Origin: Tubiluchus corallicola
Taxonomy: Eukaryota; Priapulida; Priapulimorpha; Priapulimorphida; Tubiluchidae
NCBI GenBank assembly: GCA_030141605.1
Contig: JAQGDQ010000156.1
Span: forward strand, 62,001 to 126,000
Reading direction: 5' to 3'
Length of the DNA stretch: 64,000 nt
Of the stretch, positions 61,101 through 64,000 are shown one piece after another. Within the stretch, counting starts at the first letter, position 1, and every line of letters starts with the position of its first letter. Below the pieces are notes generated by a model that saw only the letters and a program-made list of their open reading frames with translations, was not told where the DNA came from and ran no database searches. The translations under genes were made by a program, and so were the position numbers.

Positions 61101-64000
61101 TATTACAGTATTGTGTTACAATTTTGATATCACCATGTACTGACTGTTACTATATTGCACTGAATGTGATAATAATAAAAACTTCAAAAAAACTTCAAGA
61201 ACATAAAGAAAGATTAGAACACACAGGAAAGAAAGAAGGATGTGTTATTGGAAGTGGTGGGAAGAAAGACAATAAATCATGTGATATTTACATTGACTCT
61301 AAAAATTAATCAATGATTTCTTTTATGTATAATCTGTACTGGGGCTGTGGTATGGCTGCTGCAATAAGTATAGGGTATTAAAAATATTATATTTATTGAA
61401 AGCCATTACTTTATATGTTTTTTTTTGTATTGGCTAAATTGTTTTTAGTTAATCATTTATGCCATTCCAAAGCGCAGGACCGACGATTGCAATGAATTGC
61501 CATGCCACGTCTGTTCTACAGAAATTAATCACAAACTCATTCATTCTGATTGCGTAATGTCAATTACTAGGTTGAGCTGGGTTATCAAAGAATGTTTGAA
61601 AGAGTTAATATTTAGTTTCATACATGTATATAGCAGTGTTCATTAGTTTTTAATCATTAAAATGTTGTTAGTTAACTTTATTAATGCTTGCTGTACGGGT
61701 TTGGTGTCACATCTGATGAAAGTTATTTAATTTTTTAATTGATTTGCTTTGTTATCTTTTATTTACCACTTTTAGGACATGGGTATTTGACATATTAATA
61801 CTAATTTATCATACATTTTAATTGCATTTGTAAACTGGGAAATGAAGTTTTCTTGGTTTGCTTTACTGTGACTTGATAACGATGAAATTTAGACTAAAAT
61901 TTTCAATTTCAGATTTGTGATTACGAAAGTTGTGTACTTTGTTATTGTCAACGATCACGTGCTCAATCCTGACTTGACGGAGAGAAACGTAGCCGATTTT
62001 ATTGAGAGACAAGTAAAGAGTGAATCAACTGTTACTGCCGTTAGGGAAGTTGTCGTTAATGTTCCCGCAGAAGAAGTCGTAAACAAGACTGTCTTTGTGA
62101 CGGTGGTGCGCAATGCCTGGGAACTGGCTAATCCCGGTATTTACTAATCATCTTAGAAAACATTAATTCTAAAATTACATTTTTCTAGTAAATTTTAAGG
62201 GAATATAGAAAATTTCTCTTTATTTAAGTTACCTTTACAACATGGGCGACTTTGTTTAGTAGAATAGTGCAATTGTTTTTGTGCATTAGCGAATGTGGAG
62301 ATTTTTATACTTCACATTAATTGTCCTAGGATCCGAAGCCTCAGTCAACGTTACATCTGAACAGATTGGTGTATCCGACACGGGCAGTCCTGTTGTCATT
62401 ATCCGCTATGTAGTGCTTCTCGATAGACAAGGTCATATACAGGAATCAGCACCTCCTAGTAGACAGTTATTGGCTTCATTGCTCACCAATAATCTGGGTT
62501 TGACACTGTGTGATGACTGCGATGTCTCGACGGTAATTCGTCAGATGATTTTATTTATTAGGTTATGCTACATAGTAAAATAATATAGAATTGAAAGCAT
62601 GATTTTACGTGTTGGCAACATGTTGTCCATATTCATGATTCAAAGTGAAATCATTGTAATTGCCCGTGTACACTATAATATCTTATACATTATTATACAC
62701 ATTATTATGTATACATGGCCGATTTCCATAACAAAGTACATTGTTTCGATACTCAAGTTTAGTATGCCATTTAAATACCTTTGGCTTTCACAAGTTCACT
62801 CATGCACAAGTTTAGTTTACACATAGTTCTATTGTAATATGATAGCGATTACAATATGGCTTGAACAAGACAGTTTTACGATTGACAGACGTTTTCCCAA
62901 TGGCACATACCTTTTAGAAATCTGCAGACAATAAACGAACAGTAGACGCATTACAGTATGACTACTAGCAGTATAGATACATACGTAGCATTAATGTTCA
63001 GAATAAGAATAATATTACTATGTAAACTAATACAATAGTTAAAAGTGTTTAATAAGAAATGCAAATTTCTGTACAAGCTTAAATACTTGAATATTAACAG
63101 TTACATGCAGATGATGATTGCCATGAAGAAGCAGATAAACGAGTTCATTTGTTGACAGATTTTGAATTCTAATATTATGAGGAGTCAACAAAGTACTAAG
63201 TTTGTTTAGTAAGATATCTTGAGCCTGGTGATATAAAGAGCAACTAATGCAAAAGTTCAAGTGAAAATTAGGTCAGTTTTTATCACTCCTTATTCTTAAC
63301 GTTAAAATGTTCTGCGGTCGACAACAATAGAGATGACTGAGTAAATGAGAAGATTATTTTATGGCATTACTATAAAACCTTGAAAATTTTGTTTCTCTTT
63401 TTCAGGTTAACACGTTGTTTATTGGTTCTCCCACGTCTCAGATCAGCTTCAATGATTTGAGGAGTGCACTGAGCCAACTCTGGCAGGCTAACAATCGTCA
63501 GCGTCTTTCAGACGGTAACTGGCAACTACTGCTGACAAATTGGACGACCGGTTATCTTTCCAAGACATTTCAACCGGCCGTTCGTGTTTCATATACGCTC
63601 AGCCTTCCACCGAATGTACCTGAAGACAGTCTCATCAGACCTTCGGCCGGACAAACAGCAGCTGCTGTTCGCAACTTGGATATGGAGCTTTATCCGGCTG
63701 ATCAAATATATGAGAAGCGATATCAGTTCATGAATGCCATCCCCGGACAAGTGGACATTGTCGCAGCTGCCCAAAAACTAATTCGTGCCTGGGGAAGGGT
63801 TAAGCCTAATCAAGGTGCTCGGGTGTATGTTGTGAATGTTGCTCCAGCACAGCAACCTGATTTAACCATAGCTGATTATTATCTATTTCTGAATGACGAC
63901 GATATTGTGTCGCCCACAGACGTCTCCCCGGCCGAATTTGCAGAAATGTACCGCTATTTGAGAAGTTCGGAAGATATCATTACAATTCCGCATGCGGTAA
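19950..64000 (+). CDS. giant secreted DSL-EGF-(TSY repeat)-novel module-WSC protein, whole gene span (at least 32 exons, 3' end outside window)
   Basis: Joined exons give at least 2,524 codons with every junction in frame. Layout by residue: signal peptide 1-23 (cleavage likely in QISA|QC), DSL domain about 24-69, EGF-like domains about 80-325, Thr/Ser/Tyr repeats about 326-790, then modules of a repeated domain from about 795 to the end, with one WSC domain at about 1568-1650. No transmembrane segment is seen before the window ends, so secretion or a later membrane anchor are both possible. Each module has a strand like YxVxVNG, a Pro, helical Leu-rich parts, a C-x(n)-C pair and AW-x(n)-NPG. 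Introns alternate phase 1 at NPG and phase 2 before the strand. DSL domains are known from Notch ligands, WSC is a Cys-rich carbohydrate-binding-type extracellular domain, and EGF arrays mediate adhesion. The repeated module I do not recognise. The function is inferred only as extracellular structural or adhesive. Confidence 0.85.
22050..22290. repeat. dispersed repeat, copy 1
   Basis: It matches 23455-23715 in the same orientation. Shared blocks include TTTCGCG-GATAGTGGAAAGA, CATTTTGGTGCAGTTGTGG and ATTATTGCTATCATTATAAT. Confidence 0.7.
23045..23106. repeat. (TA)n/(TG)n microsatellite
   Basis: Alternating TATATA and TGTATA runs inside intron 1. Confidence 0.8.
23455..23715. repeat. dispersed repeat, copy 2
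   Basis: Same repeat as 22050-22290, with a small insertion before the shared ATTATTGCTATCATTATAAT block. The downstream edge merges into the palindromic TA-rich region. Confidence 0.7.
23725..24205. repeat. compound inverted repeat around (TA)n
   Basis: A segment with CTTTAAAATCTTCAAAG and TCGAAGACACGAGC is followed by two partial inverted copies (GCTCGTGTCTTCGA near 23930; GCTCGTGCCTTCGAA and CTTTGAAGATTTTAAAGG at 24043-24098), separated by TATATA runs. It could fold into a long hairpin. The ORFs here are by-products. Confidence 0.7.
24625..24728 (+). pseudogene. 5S rRNA-like or 5S-derived SINE fragment
   Basis: AAGTTAAGCAACG, then a GGATGACCACCAGG-like segment and CAATAC, resembles the internal promoter region of 5S rRNA (AAGTTAAGCA ... 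TGGATGGG-GACC ... CCTGGGAATAC). The sequence is too diverged for a working 5S gene. Confidence 0.4.
25583..25800. mobile_element. fragment of hAT family A
   Basis: It shares TTTGGTAAAA, GCTAATTTGGTTTGCAA and TATTTTTATTGACAAA with the element at 1706-2056, same orientation. The right end is missing. Confidence 0.6.
31152..31347 (+). CDS. giant gene exon 2: EGF-like 1 and most of EGF-like 2
   Basis: The acceptor TTCATTGTAG precedes 31152. Joining to exon 1 gives NDCHLG-HRCQNGATC, a normal EGF start. The second EGF reads CINGGTC. Donor TCTAA|GTATGT, phase 2; the next exon completes CPSNYYG. Confidence 0.9.
31986..33698 (+). CDS. giant gene exon 3: EGF-like 3-6 and Thr/Ser/Tyr repeats
   Basis: Acceptor TATTATTCAG; donor ACGAG|GTTTGT, phase 2. 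Four complete EGF-like domains (CENNGHC, CLNGGTC, CRFGGTC, CAPWAEC) and a half domain (CAPGYGGERC) are followed by a long Cys-free region. That region has about 20 motifs Y-x-T-S-Y/T/F, such as RYITSYVTSFINPQAVDPT twice in tandem and RSTRYITSTITLD. A 5' stretch before 31986 is also open but is intronic. Confidence 0.9.
33878..34020 (+). CDS. giant gene exon 4: end of TSY repeats
   Basis: Acceptor TTTTCACAG; donor CTTG|GTAAGT, phase 1. It encodes VLTSTVQPDAVTSYYTTTV, then a Pro/Ser-rich spacer, continuing the repeat style of exon 3. Confidence 0.85.
34394..34467 (+). CDS. giant gene exon 5: Pro/Thr linker
   Basis: Acceptor TATGTGTAG; donor CCA|GTATGT, phase 0. It encodes QRTPTPPDQTIRATPTLP and more Thr/Pro, a mucin-like linker ahead of the module array. 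Confidence 0.75.
35226..35355 (+). CDS. giant gene exon 6: first (divergent) module
   Basis: Acceptor TTATTTTAG; donor CCCAG|GTATTA, phase 1. It encodes RPFVIPGLVLYLSGN (strand), IPDVIDLIKRGW (helix) and MENPG, the first copy of the strand-helix-NPG pattern. Confidence 0.8.
35433..35661. mobile_element. Tc1/mariner-type small element
   Basis: TA-flanked inverted ends: CAGGGTGTTGCAAAAGAA at the left; the right end in reverse reads CAGGTTGTTGCAGAAGAA. Length 229 bp, no ORF. Confidence 0.75.
37299..37371 (+). CDS. giant gene exon 7: module linker
   Basis: Acceptor TTTTACAG; donor GAGG|GTAAGC, phase 2. It encodes LQFGRFVPFEVEINEAT and NPRG. Short exons like this recur between an NPG intron and the next strand. 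Confidence 0.8.
40104..40185. repeat. (AAT)n microsatellite
   Basis: About 25 AAT units with one interruption; it produces a poly-isoleucine ORF that is not a gene. Confidence 0.9.
42025..42357 (-). pseudogene. possible processed pseudogene or antisense terminal exon
   Basis: An open frame of about 110 codons on the minus strand ends in stop at 42025-42027, with AATAAA a few bases beyond. Residues such as CSTQGLPRQMPETELEAR and LLGQGMTLSESRNFSA are protein-like rather than AT-rich noise. No start or acceptor is certain and no family was recognised. Confidence 0.4.
42595..42672 (+). repeat. tRNA-derived SINE head
   Basis: A B-box GGTTCAAATCTAG is preceded by an A-box-like GATCAGGTAGTCAC at tRNA spacing. 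The arms do not pair well enough for a tRNA gene. Confidence 0.45.
43635..43760 (+). CDS. giant gene exon 8: module strand, GC donor
   Basis: Acceptor TTTTTTCAG. It encodes QDVIMVIYTVKTTDAAG, then LPPLR across the junction. The exon ends TTAAG|GCAAGT, a GC-AG intron: the frame and the domain pattern continue perfectly into exon 9. Confidence 0.85.
44591..44640 (+). repeat. short interstitial telomere-like repeat
   Basis: GGATTAGGGTTAGGGTTAG followed by degenerate GAGGTTGAGGTTAGGGTTAA: about seven TTAGGG-like units in intron 8. Confidence 0.8.
44939..45045 (+). CDS. giant gene exon 9: module helix and AW-NPG
   Basis: Acceptor TCTTATAG; donor CCCG|GTGAGT, phase 1. It encodes VLDSYDVYITWPWTSSL and LNDAWIKANP, the AW/NP motif of the module. 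Confidence 0.85.
45088..45297. repeat. 34-bp tandem repeat next to a splice donor (6 units)
   Basis: Units close to CTCACCTTCGTAGTGAGT plus AAACCCTGATTTACTT, 34 bp apart. Each has a small hairpin (CTCAC...GTGAG) and a donor-like GTGAGTAAA. The array starts about 40 bases after the true donor of exon 9, GGTGAGTGG. Confidence 0.85.
45456..45483. repeat. (ATG)n microsatellite
   Basis: About nine GATGAT triplets in intron 9. Confidence 0.85.
46024..46093 (+). CDS. giant gene exon 10: Cys-pair linker
   Basis: Acceptor TCTAATTTAG; donor GCGG|GTAAGG, phase 2. It encodes LRGCIDCLRFEVQRIEPY, with the C-x2-C pair typical of the module. Confidence 0.85.
46254..46360 (+). CDS. giant gene exon 11: module strand
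   Basis: Acceptor CTATTTCAG; donor TTTTG|GTATGA, phase 1. It encodes EQVLQIRYFVFLNGDLVTQN, a clear YFVxLNG strand. The in-frame stretch upstream is intron. Confidence 0.85.
46732..46930 (+). CDS. giant gene exon 12: module helix region
   Basis: Acceptor TTTTTAG; donor AATGG|GTGAGT, phase 2. It encodes RRYAYRFPLYIKGTVYEVDF, RMRDALQQVW and a linker ending FVDSNG. Confidence 0.9.
47132..47491. mobile_element. non-autonomous hAT-type element (family A, inverted copy)
   Basis: The left end CAGGGCCGGAT and the segment GCTAATGAAATTGTGGG match the reverse of 1706-2056. The right end is AATCTGGCGCTG. Flanks TCTTTTAA and CCTTTTAT match at 6 of 8. Inside intron 12. Confidence 0.7.
48409..48683 (+). 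CDS. giant gene exon 13: complete module in one exon
   Basis: Acceptor ACATTGCAG; donor CAAA|GTAATT, phase 1. It encodes TQMVYFLNISDVTWPASL, INRAIRSIIRP, YMTVKEIGDAVANHW, then LRAALRRQWAIQH. The terminal NPG is replaced by HQS, and no Cys pair is present. Confidence 0.85.
48803..49351. mobile_element. pogo/Tigger-like small element
   Basis: TA-flanked ends CAGTAAATTTCGCGTAACTC and, in reverse, CAGTAAACTCCGCGTAACTC; 549 bp. Internal GAGTTAxGCxA motifs repeat near the right end. No transposase. Confidence 0.8.
49494..49545 (+). CDS. giant gene exon 14: module linker
   Basis: Acceptor TTTTGTAG; donor TTTGG|GTAAGA, phase 2. It encodes PFEIRMMSVEPGVAKFG, equivalent to the linkers of exons 7, 10 and 17. 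Confidence 0.85.
49899..50015 (+). CDS. giant gene exon 15: module strand
   Basis: Acceptor TCTTTCAG; donor TATAA|GTAAGA, phase 2. It encodes LPITIVYYAVYQNGRLEIPD and a helix (VKQLQNELDGIY). Confidence 0.9.
50630..50754 (+). CDS. giant gene exon 16: module helix and AW end
   Basis: Acceptor CTTTTCTAG; donor GTCTT|GTAAGT, phase 1. It encodes VERLVQSYDLYIRGNPQD and LVNAVEKAWS. Confidence 0.9.
51736..51802 (+). CDS. giant gene exon 17: module linker
   Basis: Acceptor GATTGCAG; donor TCCGG|GTAAGT, phase 2. It encodes YFPNSDVEVDVQRYEPYVTR; the Glu-Pro-Tyr also occurs in exons 10 and 26. Confidence 0.9.
51892..52139 (+). CDS. giant gene exon 18: complete module with CxxC
   Basis: Acceptor TTATTTCAG; donor CCTG|GTAAGT, phase 1. 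It encodes TRVVYFLMVNDSLVDSR, FADFLNGVNLSGCFNC, then LLELQGSLAEAWDLSDP. This is the cleanest single-exon example of the module and the best query for a profile search. Confidence 0.9.
52438..52486 (+). CDS. giant gene exon 19: short linker
   Basis: Acceptor TTATTCCAG; donor GATTA|GTAAGT, phase 2. It encodes SVDLKDPEYNYLTKD, 49 nt. Confidence 0.85.
53068..53168 (+). CDS. giant gene exon 20: module strand
   Basis: Acceptor TTTTTTAG; donor GACG|GTAAGC, phase 1. It encodes EDVAKVPYILTVDENDPNR and a helix. Confidence 0.85.
53284..53545 (+). repeat. tRNA-derived SINE-like sequence
   Basis: A B-box GGGTTCGAATCCCAC near 53370 is preceded by a tRNA-like stretch (CTTCTGAACCACTCAGCCAC). The tail includes GTGCCCATTTAGCC and AGCCAAGCAGT. 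It abuts the LINE fragment in intron 20. Confidence 0.5.
53556..54105 (-). mobile_element. 3' end of a non-LTR retrotransposon (LINE)
   Basis: On the minus strand the ORF at 53805-53587 encodes the C-terminal tail of a reverse transcriptase (RWCGHLKRR, GRPKRRWIECI, AWRRLIHNGDPA). Upstream, after a frameshift, residues like TRTDKIRNNNIRG belong to the same family. It ends with a (GAA)n tail near 53560. The element is 5' truncated and dead. A poly-C run lies at its far edge (54078-54094). Confidence 0.75.
54219..54347 (+). CDS. giant gene exon 21: Cys pair and AW end
   Basis: Acceptor TTGTATAG; donor AATA|GTAAGT, phase 1. It encodes FEVCDGLIDCEVQEMFMLSV and LNDAMQNAWENS; the Cys spacing here is C-x5-C. 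Confidence 0.9.
54483..54555 (+). CDS. giant gene exon 22: linker
   Basis: Acceptor TTGCCTAG; donor GATGG|GTATGA, phase 2. It encodes VPVQVQFYDKVPGLISSDG. Confidence 0.9.
54913..55163 (+). CDS. giant gene exon 23: complete module with CDSC
   Basis: Acceptor TTTCATAG; donor CGAAG|GTGTGG, phase 1. It encodes RYSYFVTVDDYDSHLL, VQVCDSCDDVFSAFYVP and VEKWREVIRQGYF. The AW motif is altered. Confidence 0.9.
55413..55691 (+). CDS. giant gene exon 24: WSC domain
   Basis: Acceptor CTTTTCAG; donor CGGCA|GTAAGT, phase 1. Cysteines follow the WSC order: GCFVDRP, ECVQLCSHYNYTYAGIQ, GGECRCGDTFGRYG, CNLPC, CGG, then FFTG. WSC domains are Cys-rich extracellular domains linked to polysaccharide binding. It replaces nothing in the array; it is inserted between two modules as a single symmetric (phase 1-1) exon. 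Confidence 0.9.
55957..56014 (+). CDS. giant gene exon 25: linker
   Basis: Acceptor TTGCAAG; donor TATGG|GTAAGC, phase 2. It encodes INKLDVDIGNPHLFTSRYG. Confidence 0.85.
56879..57432 (+). CDS. giant gene exon 26: two modules in one exon
   Basis: Acceptor ATTTGCAG; donor CCAG|GTACAG, phase 1. First module: TQVTLLFFKVSVGQEIL, FSYYVYGDLDRFD, a linker with EPYFLPD. Second: KLSFLITVNGHLLDGRF, LCDCS and IVEAWRGANPG. The linker intron expected between the two is absent. Confidence 0.9.
57619..57780 (+). CDS. giant gene exon 27: linker plus strand
   Basis: Acceptor CCGAATAG; donor GATG|GTGAGG, phase 1. It encodes LDLNYQVAFSGYDSANI and TTVSYHISVDDQEPEV. Linker and strand are fused without the usual intron. 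Confidence 0.85.
57905..58142 (+). repeat. tRNA-derived SINE-like sequence
   Basis: An A-box-like GGTCTAGTGGTAACGCG opens the element. It continues with TTGGTACCTGCTGTTGCCC and GTAGGTTGTTGTTTATAG and ends in an AT-rich tail. Located in intron 27. Confidence 0.5.
59212..59410 (+). CDS. giant gene exon 28: Cys pair, AW end and linker
   Basis: Acceptor GTCTTCTAG; donor TATAGG|GTATGT, phase 2. It encodes LPVCTDPCYSTKLYNVTVPG, VYYIQQAWQQP and VDVNVIAQDLGFTDIG. Confidence 0.9.
60131..60751 (+). CDS. giant gene exon 29: two modules in one exon
   Basis: Acceptor TTTTTTAG; donor GAAGG|GTAATG, phase 2. First: QKVIVIRYAVVAGGVD, CVGHTAGQSC, RRLLRTLYLNQFPQ. Second: RVVYTILVDGRSFQP, a charged loop, HEQFVVYFNGSVNSGNA and LKGIWNHVF; the latter lacks the Cys pair. 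Confidence 0.9.
60829..61108. mobile_element. Tc1/mariner-type palindromic element
   Basis: TA-flanked (60827-60828 and 61109-61110) inverted ends CAGTAATATTATG and ATTTATTACAG. Long arms include TATCGTTA-CATAAAAGAA, CTGCAGTGG and AGCCCACTGTCATGTGAAC in inverted form. Length 280 bp, intron 29. Confidence 0.8.
61913..62136 (+). CDS. giant gene exon 30: complete module
   Basis: Acceptor CAATTTCAG; donor CCCG|GTATTT, phase 1. It encodes ITKVVYFVIVNDHVLNPDL and VTVVRNAWELANPG. No Cys pair; otherwise it matches the consensus well. Confidence 0.9.
62330..62532 (+). CDS. giant gene exon 31: linker, strand and Cys pair
   Basis: Acceptor GTCCTAG; donor GACG|GTAATT, phase 0. It encodes VNVTSEQIGVSDTG, VVIIRYVVLLDRQG and LCDDCDVST. 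The phase-0 exit is unusual in the array. Confidence 0.9.
63406..63996 (+). CDS. giant gene exon 32: about two and a half modules (may run past window)
   Basis: Acceptor CTTTTTCAG. It encodes LRSALSQLWQANN, VRVSYTLSLPPN, KLIRAWGRVKPNQG and ADYYLFLNDDD, open to the window edge. GCG|GTAA at 63996-63997 could be a donor, cut off by the window. There is no ATG near its start, so simple ATG-based ORF finding misses it. Confidence 0.85.

Noticed and set aside
61085-61309. 74-codon ORF in intron 29
   Set aside because: It starts inside the mariner-type element and continues into AT-rich DNA; no domain and no splice signals in frame.
1-64000. CRISPR array, operon or prokaryotic signals
   Set aside because: The DNA is clearly eukaryotic with spliceosomal introns; the tandem repeats lack unique spacers.

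Overview
The window is a piece of an AT-rich metazoan nuclear genome. Genes are split by GT-AG introns of up to about 11 kb, and the intervening DNA is full of small DNA transposons, SINE-like sequences, one LINE fragment and satellites. It looks like an aquatic invertebrate. I cannot fix the phylum from sequence alone; an ascidian is one possibility. All gene models come from reading splice sites and frame continuity by eye, with no transcript or database support.

Left part, 1-14.7 kb, minus strand: a ten-exon gene (906-11701) for a coiled-coil protein of about 448 residues. Its exon-by-exon sequence follows vertebrate CCDC83 from the conserved N-terminal Leu-x-x-Tyr-Gln segment to a conserved Lys-Met-Pro-Ile-His motif near the C-terminus. 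A 42-bp tandem array (5158-5493) has copied one exon/intron junction eight times. A possible last or internal exon of another minus-strand gene lies at the very left edge (1-127). The introns hold several non-autonomous hAT elements with 8-bp target duplications, a pogo-like remnant and older dispersed repeats.

Middle, 14.7-19.95 kb: the space between two divergent genes. It is dominated by a roughly 1-kb, 26-bp minisatellite whose unit length leaves long, meaningless reading frames open.

Right part, 19.95-64 kb, plus strand: one giant gene, at least 32 coding exons and at least 2,524 codons, still open at the window end. The predicted secreted protein has a signal peptide, a DSL (Delta/Serrate/Lag-2) domain without the usual N-terminal MNNL domain, six EGF-like domains plus a partial one, about 460 residues of Thr/Ser/Tyr repeats (Tyr-x-Thr-Ser-Tyr/Thr), and then about 17 copies of a roughly 100-residue module I do not recognise. 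A single WSC domain interrupts the module array. The modules share a Tyr-x-Val-x-Val-Asn-Gly-like strand, a C-x(1-9)-C pair and an Ala-Trp-x(n)-Asn-Pro-Gly end. Introns recur in phase 2 before the strand and in phase 1 at Asn-Pro-Gly, a sign of exon-wise domain duplication. I regard this protein and its module as the main discovery candidate. Its role is unknown; the layout suggests an extracellular matrix, cuticle/tunic or cell-surface adhesion protein, possibly distantly linked to Notch-ligand-type proteins.

The introns of the giant gene hold more transposon debris (Tc1/mariner-, pogo- and hAT-type small elements, a LINE 3' end, tRNA- and 5S-like sequences), a short interstitial telomere-like block, a 34-bp tandem repeat beside a splice donor, and a minus-strand ORF with a poly(A) signal that may be a processed pseudogene.
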